Shown: positions 26,657 through 35,050 of the stretch, piece by piece
How the letters are laid out: the number at the start of each line of letters is the position of its first letter
Position numbering within the stretch: position 1 is the stretch's first letter
DNA from: JABFRZ01 sp964631945
Lineage (GTDB): Bacteria > Planctomycetota > UBA1135 > GCA-002686595
Length of the DNA stretch: 64,000 nt
Reading direction: 5' to 3'
NCBI GenBank assembly: GCA_964631945.1
Contig: CAZWAY010000013.1
Location: 1-64,000 of the forward strand
Made by a program: the position numbers and the translations under genes
Notes under the pieces: model-generated
The model's database searches: none
The model's input: only the letters and a program-made list of their open reading frames with translations
What the model was told of the DNA's origin: nothing

Positions 26657-28201
26657 TCAGCGCGGCGCGTCGGCCGGGATCCCCAGGCTCGCCGGGCCGG
26701 CGTCGGACCAGTCCTGCAGCGGCTGGTTGAAGAGCCCGGTCACGATGGTGAACACGGCCAGCGCGGCGATCACGCTCGCCAGCACCGGCTGGGCGAGCGC
26801 GGGCTTCTCCTCGACATCCGCCAGGAACAGGGCCTTGGCCACGCGGAAGTAGTAGAAGAGCGAGACCACGCTGTTCAGGGCCGCGATCAGCACCAGCCAG
26901 GCGTAGCCGGCCTCGACGCCCTCGTAGAACAAGAGCAGCTTGCCGTAGAACCCGACCGTGGGCGGCAGGCCGGTCAGGCTCACGAGCATGACCACCATCG
27001 CGCACGACGCCAGCGGGTAGCGCCAGCCGAGGCCCTTCAGGCTGTCCATGTCCTCGGAGCCCGTGACGCCCTCGAAGTAGAGCAGGAACCCGAAGGCCCC
27101 GAGGTTCATCAGGTAGTAGGCCGCCAGGTAGAAGATCGAGGCCGAGAAGCCCGCCTGGCTCATGGCCGCGACGCCCATCAGCGCGTAGCCGGCGTGCGCG
27201 ATCGACGAGTAGGCCAGCATGCGCTTCAGGTTCGTCTGGCGCAGCGCGGACAGGTTCCCCAGCGTCATCGTGATCGCCGCCAGGATCGCCAGCAGGAGCC
27301 CGATGCGATCGGCGTAGGCCGCGACCGCGCCCTGCACGCCCTCCACCAGGAACAGCGCGCCCATGAAGCGCAGCAGAGCCGCGAAGCCGGCGGCCTTCGA
27401 GGCCACGGCCAGGAAGGTCGTGACCGGCGTGGGCGCGCCCTCGTACACGTCGGGCGTCCAGAAGTGGAACGGCACCACGGAGATCTTGTAGGCGAAGCCG
27501 GCCAGCACGAGCACGATCGCGATCGCGACCGGCACGGGGCTCGCCGCGAACTGCTCGGCCAGACCCACGGCCGAGCCATCCACGCTGCCGCGGCCCATCA
27601 CGCCGAGGTCGAGCGTGCCGGTCAGGCCGTACAGCAGGCTGATGCCGTACAGCATCACGCCCGCCGACAGGCCGCCGAAGACGATGTACTTGAGCGCGGC
27701 CTCGGCCGAGCGCTTCGAGCCCTTGTGGAAGCCCGCCAGCGAGTAGCTGGCCAGCGACAACAGCTCCAGCCCCAGCATCAGGAGCAGGAGGTTGTTGGTG
27801 CTGACCATGAAGAAGATGCCGATGGCCGCGCCAAGCAACAGGAAGTAGTACTCACCGATGCCGTGCTTGCGCTCGCGCCGGTCGAACAGCACGAACAGCG
27901 TCACGACCGCCAGCGCGCCGACCGTGAAGAGCTTGAAGAAGGTCCCGAAGCGGTCGATCGTGACCATCCCGAAGACCGGCCTGGCCAGCGCGCCGCTGGC
28001 GCTCGCCCCGAGATCGCGCCACTGCTGCACCAGCAGCCAGCCGACGACCGCCAGGCCGCCCAGCGTCAGGTAGCCGACCTTGTAGGAGTCGCGCCCGCGC
28101 AGCAAGAGGTCCCACACCAGGACCGCCAGCGCGACCAGCGTCAACAGCACCTCGGGCGCGAGGTGGCCGAGCGCGACGAGATAGGGGCTGGCTTCGCTCA
28201 C
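26657..28201 (-). CDS. nuoN: NADH-quinone oxidoreductase subunit N
   Basis: A 514-residue antiporter-like membrane subunit of complex I with about 14 hydrophobic segments. Key features are KYIVFGGLSAGVMLYG, the discontinuous-helix proton-channel region KISVVPFHFWTPDVYEGAP (with Lys and Asp/Glu pairs) and LKRMLAYSSIAHAGYALMG. It sits in the cytoplasmic membrane and translocates protons. The start is GTG at 28201 (VSEASPYLV), two bases after the nuoM stop on the same strand. It is the last gene of the operon. Length agrees with NuoN (about 480-520). Confidence 0.95.
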   Translation of the reverse strand: MSEASPYLVALGHLAPEVLLTLVALAVLVWDLLLRGRDSYKVGYLTLGGLAVVGWLLVQQWRDLGASASGALARPVFGMVTIDRFGTFFKLFTVGALAVVTLFVLFDRRERKHGIGEYYFLLLGAAIGIFFMVSTNNLLLLMLGLELLSLASYSLAGFHKGSKRSAEAALKYIVFGGLSAGVMLYGISLLYGLTGTLDLGVMGRGSVDGSAVGLAEQFAASPVPVAIAIVLVLAGFAYKISVVPFHFWTPDVYEGAPTPVTTFLAVASKAAGFAALLRFMGALFLVEGVQGAVAAYADRIGLLLAILAAITMTLGNLSALRQTNLKRMLAYSSIAHAGYALMGVAAMSQAGFSASIFYLAAYYLMNLGAFGFLLYFEGVTGSEDMDSLKGLGWRYPLASCAMVVMLVSLTGLPPTVGFYGKLLLFYEGVEAGYAWLVLIAALNSVVSLFYYFRVAKALFLADVEEKPALAQPVLASVIAALAVFTIVTGLFNQPLQDWSDAGPASLGIPADAPR

Positions 28202-28202
28202 C

Positions 28203-29765
28203 CTAGCCCCCCATCGTCGCGACCCATTGCGCGATCGAGGCCTGCATCCAGTCCATCAGGAAGAACGGGAAGATCCCGAGCACGACGCACAGGATCAGGA
28301 ACGGCGCCTGGCAGAAGACCTCGCGCGCGGTCATGTCGCCGTAGCCGGAGTACTTCTCGTTCAGCTTGCCGAGGAACACGCGCTGCATGGCGTACAGCAG
28401 GAACGCGGCGGTGATGACGATGCCGATCACCGAGATCAGCACCAGCAGCTTGAAGCCCGGCTGGGCGGACTCGTAGGCGCCCAGCAGCGTCATGGCCTCG
28501 GACACGAAACCCGCCAGCCCCGGCAGCCCGAGGGCCGCGAAGAAGCCGAGCGTGGTCAGGGCCCAGTACTTGGGCATGACCTGCGCCAGCCCGCCGAAGC
28601 CGTTCAGGTCGCGGTGGTGCGCGCGGTCGTAGATCACGCCGACCACGAGGAAGAGCACGGCGCTCGAGGTGCCGTGGTTGAACATCTGCAGCGCCGCGCC
28701 GGTCGCGCCCCACTCGGTCAGCGCCGCCAGGCCGAGCAGCACGTAGCCCATGTGGCTGACCGAGCTGTAGGCCACCATGCGCTTGAAGTCGGTCTGGCCC
28801 AGCGCGACGTAGGCGCCGTAGACGATCGAGACCACCCCGATCACGCCCAGCACGTAGGCGAACTGGTGGAAGGCGTCGGGCGTGATCGGGAAGCAGGCGC
28901 GGATCATGCCGTAGCCGCCGAGCTTCAGCAGGATGCCCGCCAGGATCACCGAGATCGGCGTGGGTGCCTCGACGTGCGCGTCGGGCAGCCAGGTGTGGAA
29001 CGGCACGATCGGGACCTTGATCGCGAAGCCCACGAACAGGAACCAGAAGACCCAGGTCGTGAAGGCCATGCCCAGCAGCTCGCCGCCCCAGGGCAGGTGC
29101 GCGCCGTTCAGCTGGCCGGCCTTCGCCATCGCGACCATGTCCGGGATCGAGAAGGGGCTGAGCTTCGCGGCGGCGGGTCCGGCGGCCGCGAGGATCCCAC
29201 CCATGTCGATGCGCAGCGCGACGATCGCGACCAGCATCAGCACCGAACCGGCCAGGGTGTAGAGGAAGAACTTGATGGCCGCGTACTCGCGCCGCGGACC
29301 GCCCCAGATCCCGATCAGGAAGTACATCGGGAGGAGCATCACCTCCCAGAACACGTAGAACAGGAAGTAGTCCTGCGACACGAACACGCCCAGGATCCCG
29401 ACCTCGAGCAGGAGCAAGAGCGCGTAGTAGGACTTCTGGGCCTTCTCGATGCCGAAGCTCGCCGGCACGCCGATGAACAGCAAGAGCGTCGTCAGCCACA
29501 CCAGTGGCAGCGAGAGCCCGTCGATCGCCACGAAGTACTCGGCGCGGATGCCGGCGATCCAGCCGACACGCTCCACGAACTGCAGCGCGCCCGTGCTCTT
29601 GTCGAACAGGCCGAAATAGAGCCAGGTGGCGAGGATCAGCGGGATGCCCGTGGCGATCAGCGCGAGCGCCTTCACCAGCGTGACGTTGGCGCGTGGCACG
29701 AACAGGATCGCGCCCATCCCGATCAGCGGGAGGAAGGTGATCCAGGAGAGGAGGTGGTCGGTCAT
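28203..29765 (-). CDS. nuoM: NADH-quinone oxidoreductase subunit M
   Basis: A 520-residue antiporter-like proton-pumping subunit of complex I. Features are SQDYFLFYVFWEVMLLPMYF with the conserved Glu, IKVPIVPFHTWLPDAHVEAP, and GQTDFKRMVAYSSVSHMGYV. A short Ala/Gly-rich insertion (about residues 180-215, GGILAAAGPAAAKLSPF) lies between helices. ATG at 29765 (MTDHLLSWITF), 12 bases after the nuoL stop. It is part of the continuous nuo operon. Confidence 0.95.
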   Translation of the reverse strand: MTDHLLSWITFLPLIGMGAILFVPRANVTLVKALALIATGIPLILATWLYFGLFDKSTGALQFVERVGWIAGIRAEYFVAIDGLSLPLVWLTTLLLFIGVPASFGIEKAQKSYYALLLLLEVGILGVFVSQDYFLFYVFWEVMLLPMYFLIGIWGGPRREYAAIKFFLYTLAGSVLMLVAIVALRIDMGGILAAAGPAAAKLSPFSIPDMVAMAKAGQLNGAHLPWGGELLGMAFTTWVFWFLFVGFAIKVPIVPFHTWLPDAHVEAPTPISVILAGILLKLGGYGMIRACFPITPDAFHQFAYVLGVIGVVSIVYGAYVALGQTDFKRMVAYSSVSHMGYVLLGLAALTEWGATGAALQMFNHGTSSAVLFLVVGVIYDRAHHRDLNGFGGLAQVMPKYWALTTLGFFAALGLPGLAGFVSEAMTLLGAYESAQPGFKLLVLISVIGIVITAAFLLYAMQRVFLGKLNEKYSGYGDMTAREVFCQAPFLILCVVLGIFPFFLMDWMQASIAQWVATMGG

Positions 29766-29776
29766 GGCAGGGGGGA

Positions 29777-32137
29777 TCAGGCGAGGATCAGCCAGGCGGC
29801 GGTCAGGACCGCGCCACCCACGGCGAAGGCGGCGTACTGCTGGATGCGGCCGGTCTGCACCAGGCGGAAGGCCGCGCCGAAGACCTGCGAGGCCAGCGCG
29901 ACGGCGTTGACCGCGCCGTCGATGAAGACCTTGTCGAACCAGGCCGAGAGGGCGCCGAACAGCTTGTTGAGCTGGCCGACGAGCTTGACGAGGCCGTCGA
30001 CGACGTTCGCGTCGAACCACTTCAGCGTGTGGGTCAGGGCCCAGGTCGGGCGCAGAACGGCCGCGTCCACGAGCTCGTCGATGTAGTACTTGCGACGGAC
30101 GGCGGTGTAGACCTGCCCCAGGGTGGCGACGACGCGGCCGGGAATGCCGGGGCGCAGGACGTAGAGCACGAAGGCCAGCGCGATGCCGAGGAAGGCGATG
30201 AGGGTCGAGCCCCACGCCGCCCTCTGGTGCGCCTGGTGGACCAGGTGCTCGTGATGCTCCAGGGCGTGTTCTCCGACCGGCTCCGGCGCGACCCATTCGG
30301 CGATCTCGGGGCCGTACAGGCTCTGGACCGTGACGAGTTCCTCGAACCACGGGTGACCGCTCAAGGCCGTCTGCGGCGCGCTGAGCCAGAAGTGTCCGCC
30401 GAAGGTGCCGAGGAAGGCGAGGATCATTAGCGCGGCCGTCATCACGAGCGGAGACTCGTGCGGCTCGTGACCGCCATGGCCGTGGTCGGCGTGGCCGTGC
30501 TCCGCGTGTCTCGGCGCGTGCGCGACGTGCTTCTCCTTGGCCGCCGGTGCGTGGTGCGCGTGCGTGTGCCCATGCTCCTCGGCGTGGCCGCCTTGGCCGG
30601 CGGCGTGCCCCACGGGCTCGGCGTGCTCGTTGGGATCCGGCCCCTCGACGCCCTCGGCCGCGAGCATGGCCGAGAAGCGGTGCTGCGCCTGGTTGCCGCG
30701 GTACTCCCCGAAGAAGGTCAGGAAGATCAGCCGGAACATGTAGAAGGCCGTGAGCAGCGCGGCCAGGCTCAGCGCGATCAGGGCGTACAGCGAGGCCCCG
30801 CCGAAGTGCGCCGAGTCGAGCACGTTCAGCCAGCCGGCCTGGATGATCTTGTCCTTCGAGTAGAAGCCCGAGAACAGCGGCACGCCGGCGATCGCCAGGG
30901 TGCACACCAGCGTGCACGCGAAGGTGATCGGCATCTTCCTGCGCAGGCCGCCCATCAGGCGCATGTCCTGCACGTGGTGACAGCCGTGGATGACCGAGCC
31001 GGCCGAGAGGAACAGGCAGGCCTTGAAGAAGGCGTGCGTGGTCATGTGGAACATGCCGGCCACGACCCCGCCGAGCCCGACCGCGGCCACCATGAAGCCG
31101 AGCTGCGAGATGGTCGAGTAGGCCAGCACGGCCTTGAGGTCGTAGCAGGTCGTCCCGATCGTGGCCGCGAACAGGGCCGTGGTCGCGCCCACCACCGTGA
31201 CCACGCCCAGCACGGTCGGCGAGAGCAGCGGGTACGTGCGCCCGAGCAGGAAGACCCCGGCCGCGACCATCGTAGCGGCGTGGATCATGGCCGAGACCGG
31301 CGTCGGGCCGGCCATCGCGTCGGGCAGCCAGATGTGCAGCGGGAACTGGGCCGACTTGCCGACCGTGCCGCCGAAGATGCACAACCCGGCCCAGGTCAGC
31401 CAGGCCGGGAACTCGCCGCCGTTGGCGGCCACGGTCTCGCGGGCCAGCGCCCACAGCTCGGTGAAGCGCAGGGTGTGGAACTTGTCCCACAGGATGAAGA
31501 TCCCGACAAACAGCAGCACGTCGCCGACGCGCGTGGTCAGGAAGGCCTTCTTGCAGGCCCAGGTCGCCCAGCGGTGGAAGAAGGGCTGGCTCGGATCCTG
31601 GGCGTAGTGGCCGATGAGCAGGTAGCTCATCGCGCCCATCAGCTCCCAGAAGATGAACAACACCAAGAGGTTGTCCGCCAGCACCAGCCCCAGCATCGCG
31701 AAGGTGAACAGGCTGATGTTCGCGAAGAAGATCGGATAGCGCTTGTCGCCGTGCACGTAGCCGATCGAGAACAGGTGCACGCAGAACGAGACGATCCCGA
31801 CCACGGCCAGCATGGCCGCGCCCAGCGGGTCGTACAGGAGTCCGAGCACGATGTTGCGGCTCGCCGGCACGGTGCCCTCCGTGTACAGCCAGCCGAAGCT
31901 CAGCCCGGCCTCGCTCGAGTGGTGGAAGAAGCGCTCGCCGTGGTGCGCGGCGTGCAGGCCCTTCGCGCCCAGGTAGACCGTGATGCACATCACCACGAAC
32001 ATGCCCAGCGTCAGCAGCTTGTCCCCGTGCGGCAGCTTGCGGCGCAGGAAGATCTGCAGCACGTAGCCGAAGAGCGGGATGGCCGGCACCGCGAGCAGCA
32101 GCGCGAAGTCGACGGCCGGGTTGAACTCGAGCGACAT
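29777..32137 (-). CDS. nuoL: NADH-quinone oxidoreductase subunit L with histidine-rich insertion
   Basis: A 786-residue proton-pumping subunit of complex I, longer than E. coli NuoL (613). The core has the expected SQFPLHIWLPDAMAGPTP and LKAVLAYSTISQLGFM motifs. The extra length comes partly from a cytoplasmic-type loop (about residues 500-561) that is extremely rich in histidine (HAEEHGHTHAHHAPA and similar) and could bind metal ions. The long lateral helix region and C-terminal membrane segment follow. Start at 32137 (MSLEFNPAVDFALLLAV). The 23-base gap upstream separates it from the small 32161-32364 gene. Known chemistry is proton translocation; the His-rich loop's role is unknown. Confidence 0.95.
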   Translation of the reverse strand: MSLEFNPAVDFALLLAVPAIPLFGYVLQIFLRRKLPHGDKLLTLGMFVVMCITVYLGAKGLHAAHHGERFFHHSSEAGLSFGWLYTEGTVPASRNIVLGLLYDPLGAAMLAVVGIVSFCVHLFSIGYVHGDKRYPIFFANISLFTFAMLGLVLADNLLVLFIFWELMGAMSYLLIGHYAQDPSQPFFHRWATWACKKAFLTTRVGDVLLFVGIFILWDKFHTLRFTELWALARETVAANGGEFPAWLTWAGLCIFGGTVGKSAQFPLHIWLPDAMAGPTPVSAMIHAATMVAAGVFLLGRTYPLLSPTVLGVVTVVGATTALFAATIGTTCYDLKAVLAYSTISQLGFMVAAVGLGGVVAGMFHMTTHAFFKACLFLSAGSVIHGCHHVQDMRLMGGLRRKMPITFACTLVCTLAIAGVPLFSGFYSKDKIIQAGWLNVLDSAHFGGASLYALIALSLAALLTAFYMFRLIFLTFFGEYRGNQAQHRFSAMLAAEGVEGPDPNEHAEPVGHAAGQGGHAEEHGHTHAHHAPAAKEKHVAHAPRHAEHGHADHGHGGHEPHESPLVMTAALMILAFLGTFGGHFWLSAPQTALSGHPWFEELVTVQSLYGPEIAEWVAPEPVGEHALEHHEHLVHQAHQRAAWGSTLIAFLGIALAFVLYVLRPGIPGRVVATLGQVYTAVRRKYYIDELVDAAVLRPTWALTHTLKWFDANVVDGLVKLVGQLNKLFGALSAWFDKVFIDGAVNAVALASQVFGAAFRLVQTGRIQQYAAFAVGGAVLTAAWLILA

Positions 32138-32160
32138 GGAGAGGGGCTAGGGGAGCGCGG

Positions 32161-32364
32161 TCATCCGGGCAGGTAGCTCGTCAGGTACGTGAACAGCAGC
32201 AGGTAGAGCACGCCGACGATCGCGAACAGCCACAGGCTGCGCTGGCGTCGGCGGCGGGCCTGGCGCTCGGCCTGCTCGAGCTCGGCCACGCGCCGATCGA
32301 GCTGCACCAGCCACTCGCGCAGAGCGGCCTGGTCCTTCGGAGCGTCGCTGCGGGGTGCGTCCAC
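32161..32364 (-). CDS. Small coiled-coil membrane protein inside the nuo operon
   Basis: A 67-residue protein between nuoK and nuoL. Residues 12-42 form a polar helix rich in Glu, Gln and Arg (LDRRVAELEQAERQ), probably coiled coil, ending in a run of Arg. Residues 44-65 form one membrane helix (LWLFAIVGVLYLLLFTYL). Such short proteins are not among standard complex I subunits. GTG start at 32364, 7 bases after the nuoK stop at 32372; the spacing suggests it is co-transcribed. It could be an accessory or assembly factor; this is inference. The reading frame is open, GC3-rich and in operon position, so I consider it real. Confidence 0.65.
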   Translation of the reverse strand: MDAPRSDAPKDQAALREWLVQLDRRVAELEQAERQARRRRQRSLWLFAIVGVLYLLLFTYLTSYLPG

Positions 32365-32371
32365 GTTTGCA

Positions 32372-32674
32372 TCACTCGCGCAGGAGGTCGGCCTCGCCCG
32401 GCTTGACGGAGTCGAACAGGTAGAAGACGTTCAGCACGATCGCCAGCGCCACCGCGGCCTCGGCCGCGGCCAGGATGATCACGAAGACCGCGAACATCTG
32501 GCCGTCGAGCTCCATCGAGCCGAAGCGGTTGAAGGCCACGAAGTTGATGTTCGCGGCGTTCAGGATCATCTCGATCCCCATCAGGATGTAGATGACGTTG
32601 CGGCGCGTGAGGATCGCGATCAGACCCAGCACGAACAGCGCCGCCGAGACCGCCACGTAGGCACCGAGTCCCAT
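32372..32674 (-). CDS. nuoK: NADH-quinone oxidoreductase subunit K
   Basis: A 100-residue three-helix membrane subunit of complex I. The helix-1/2 block is IYILMGIEMILNAANINFVAF, with the conserved glutamate in GIEMIL and a second acidic residue in AAAEAAVALAI used in the proton path. Length matches NuoK (100). Start at 32674 directly after the nuoJ stop (32675). Operon order J-K is standard. Confidence 0.95.
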   Translation of the reverse strand: MGLGAYVAVSAALFVLGLIAILTRRNVIYILMGIEMILNAANINFVAFNRFGSMELDGQMFAVFVIILAAAEAAVALAIVLNVFYLFDSVKPGEADLLRE

Positions 32675-33307
32675 CTACGCGCCCTCCTGGCCGGCCTCGG
32701 GCTCGAGGTCGGCGCGCTTGCGGCGCGCGATGTAGACCGCGGCCACCAGGGCCACCGTCAGGACCACGGCCGCGAGTTCGAAGGCCACCACGTACTGGTC
32801 CACCGCCAGGAAGCCCACGCCGATGCGGCGGGCCGAGCTGAACTCGGCCTGGGCGCGCCCGTCGAGCGGCGCTCCGCGCACGAACCAGTGGGCGTTGCTC
32901 GCCACCTGCACGCACAGGAACAGCGCCGCGCCGCCGACGAACACGCTGCCGGCCAGGATGCGCGCGAGCTTGCGCTCGCCCAGGTCGGGCGGCGTGAGCA
33001 TGACCGCGAACAGGAGCAGCGCCAGGATCCCGCCCACGTAGATCAGGATCTGCGCCATGGCCAGGAAGTCGGCCTCCAGCAGCAGGAACAGCCCGGCCAC
33101 GCCGGTGAAGGTCGCCATCAGCGCGAAGGCGCTGCGCACCACCGAGCGCTCCCAGATGCAGATGACGCCGCCGCCCAGAGTCATGGCGGCGAACAGCGCG
33201 AAGGCGCTGCCGCTGGCACCGGCCGAGGCGAGCCCGACGCCGCAGGCCGCCAGGACGAGCAGTCCGAGCGCGCCGTAGAAGATCCGTTGCAGGGCGGCTT
33301 CCTTCAT
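32675..33307 (-). CDS. nuoJ: NADH-quinone oxidoreductase subunit J
   Basis: A 210-residue, five-helix membrane subunit of complex I. Family features include RSVVRSAFALMATFTGVAG and the pi-bulge helix LIYVGGILALLLFAVML. The C-terminal tail is charged (ARRKRADLEPEAGQEGA). ATG at 33307 (MKEAALQRIF), 10 bases after the nuoI stop. The first helix is preceded by a short amphipathic start. Role: membrane-arm subunit near the quinone-coupling region. Confidence 0.93.
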   Translation of the reverse strand: MKEAALQRIFYGALGLLVLAACGVGLASAGASGSAFALFAAMTLGGGVICIWERSVVRSAFALMATFTGVAGLFLLLEADFLAMAQILIYVGGILALLLFAVMLTPPDLGERKLARILAGSVFVGGAALFLCVQVASNAHWFVRGAPLDGRAQAEFSSARRIGVGFLAVDQYVVAFELAAVVLTVALVAAVYIARRKRADLEPEAGQEGA

Positions 33308-33317
33308 CGCGCTCGAC

Positions 33318-33890
33318 TCAGTTGGCGGGCGTCTCGCCCGAACCGCCCGCGGCTTCCTGGCCCTCTTGCGCCGCCTGCTGCGCGGCCTTGGCGGCTTCCT
33401 TGGCCTTCTTGGCCTCTTCCTTGGCCTTCTTCTTCTGCTCGGCCTCGAGCATGCGCGTCTTGGCGTCGCGCGACATGCCGCGGTAGCTCAGCAGGTCGTG
33501 CACGAACTCGCTGCGGTCGTAGCTGACGAACGCGAACTCGGTGCCCATGTGGATGCAGTCCTTGGGGCACGGGTACACGCACAGCTCGCAGAACATGCAC
33601 TTCTGGTAGTCGAGCGTGAAGGAGATCCACTCCAGCTCCTTGCCGTGCCGCACCGCGTCCATCTCGATGCAGTCGATCGGGCAGGCGCGCGCGCAGGCCA
33701 GGCACTCGATGCACTTCTCCTGCTCGAGGTAATGGATGCCGCGGTAGCGGTTGGGGATCGGCAGGCGCTCGTCCGGGTACTGCACCGTGATCGGCTTCTG
33801 CAGCAGGTACTTGCCGGTGATGCGCAGACCGACCAGGGTCGTCTTGACCGTGTCGATGCAGTTCTTGACGTACTTGGCGGCGGCGTTCAT
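33318..33890 (-). CDS. nuoI: NADH-quinone oxidoreductase subunit I with basic/Ala-rich C-terminal tail
   Basis: A 190-residue 2x[4Fe-4S] subunit that carries electrons of clusters N6a/N6b towards N2. Both clusters are visible: CIECLACARACPIDCIE and CMFCELCVYPCPKDCIH. The core is normal in length to about residue 145. After SYRGMSRDAKTRMLEAEQ there is a Lys/Ala/Glu-rich tail of about 45 residues, presumably helical, ending GGSGETPAN; such tails vary among bacteria. ATG at 33890 (MNAAAKYVKNC), six bases after the nuoH stop at 33896. Expected location: peripheral arm at the cytoplasmic face. Confidence 0.94.
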   Translation of the reverse strand: MNAAAKYVKNCIDTVKTTLVGLRITGKYLLQKPITVQYPDERLPIPNRYRGIHYLEQEKCIECLACARACPIDCIEMDAVRHGKELEWISFTLDYQKCMFCELCVYPCPKDCIHMGTEFAFVSYDRSEFVHDLLSYRGMSRDAKTRMLEAEQKKKAKEEAKKAKEAAKAAQQAAQEGQEAAGGSGETPAN

Positions 33891-33895
33891 GTGCT

Positions 33896-35050
33896 TCAGG
33901 GGAGGACCTGTCTCCAGGGCAGGTGCGGCGCGAGGAAGACTTCCCACAGGCCCGCGCCCAGCACGCACACGAGCGCGAGCGGCGTCAGGTACTTGTAGCC
34001 GAGGGTCATGACCTGGTCGATGCGCACGCGCGGCAACGTCCAGCGCAGCCACATCATCAGGAACACGCCCGCGAAGCCCTTCACGATCAGCGTGGCGCCG
34101 GCGGCCACCTGGTACAGCACGCCCTCGCCCGCGTACTTGCCGATGAAGTGCGTCAGCGGGCTCTCGAAGCCGCCGAAGAAGAAGAACGCGCCCACCACCG
34201 AGTACAGGAACATGGCCGCGTACTCCTCCATGAAGAAGAAGCTCCAGCGGATGCCGCTGTACTCGGTCATGAAGCCGGCCACCAGCTCGGACTCGGCCTC
34301 GGGCAGGTCGAAGGGCGCGCGCTTGGTCTCGGCCAGGATGGCGATGAAGAACAGCACGAAGGCCGGCAGCATGAACGGGTTGACCCACGGCCACACGTAC
34401 CAGTTCATGCCCCACAAGCCGGCTTGCCCGCGGCTGACCTCCAGCAGGTTGAAGCTGCCCGCGACCATGATCGGGACGAGCAGCGAGATGCCGAGCGGGA
34501 TCTCGTAGGCGATCACCTGCGCGGCCTCGCGCATCGCGCCGTACAGCGACCACTTCGAGTTCGAGGACCAGCCGGCCATCACCACGCCGATGGTGGTGGT
34601 CGAGGTCATGGCCAGGATGAAGAAGATCCCGAGGTCGATGTCGGCGAAGAAGAAGCCCGGCGCGAGCGGATAGACCGCCATGGCCGCCAGCACGCTGGCC
34701 AGCACCAGCGCCGGCGCGAACACGTACAGCACGCGGTCGGCGCCCAGCGGCACGAGGTCCTCCTTGAGCAGCAGCTTCACGCCGTCGGCGATCGGCTGCA
34801 GCCAGCCGTGCCAGCCCACGCGCATCGGGCCGTAGCGGCACTGGATGTGGCCGGCGACCTTGCGCTCGAGCCAGGTCCCGAACATCGCGATCACCGAGAT
34901 GAGCGCGACCGTGATCCCGACCGCGATCGCGATGGCGGTCGCCGGCACGGCCCACGCCGGCACGGCCTCGGGCTTGACCCCGACCAGGAAGTCCTGGATC
35001 GCGTTCGTGCCGTGCTGCGGAATGGACGAACTGAGGAGCGCGAGGGACAT
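33896..35050 (-). CDS. nuoH: NADH-quinone oxidoreductase subunit H
   Basis: A 384-residue membrane subunit of complex I that forms the quinone chamber. Recognisable blocks are WLERKVAGHIQCRYGPMRVG, GVKLLLKEDLVP, and AETKRAPFDLPEAESELVAG with the conserved acidic loop; GFMTEYSGIRWSFFFMEEY follows. The N-terminus (about 40 residues before the first canonical helix) is slightly long. Its ATG overlaps the last base of the nuoD stop (TGATG), indicating translational coupling. Eight or nine hydrophobic segments, as in the family. Confidence 0.95.
   Translation of the reverse strand: MSLALLSSSIPQHGTNAIQDFLVGVKPEAVPAWAVPATAIAIAVGITVALISVIAMFGTWLERKVAGHIQCRYGPMRVGWHGWLQPIADGVKLLLKEDLVPLGADRVLYVFAPALVLASVLAAMAVYPLAPGFFFADIDLGIFFILAMTSTTTIGVVMAGWSSNSKWSLYGAMREAAQVIAYEIPLGISLLVPIMVAGSFNLLEVSRGQAGLWGMNWYVWPWVNPFMLPAFVLFFIAILAETKRAPFDLPEAESELVAGFMTEYSGIRWSFFFMEEYAAMFLYSVVGAFFFFGGFESPLTHFIGKYAGEGVLYQVAAGATLIVKGFAGVFLMMWLRWTLPRVRIDQVMTLGYKYLTPLALVCVLGAGLWEVFLAPHLPWRQVLP

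Noticed and set aside
25294..26730. Long plus-strand frame opposite the MBL-fold gene
   Set aside because: Composition is that of an antisense shadow. The minus strand has the HGHPDH metal motif and a promoter-like box.
28227..32176. Long plus-strand frames opposite nuoL, nuoM and nuoN
   Set aside because: They read as runs of Asp, Arg, His, Gln and Glu without domains. The nuo genes on the minus strand have full family motifs.
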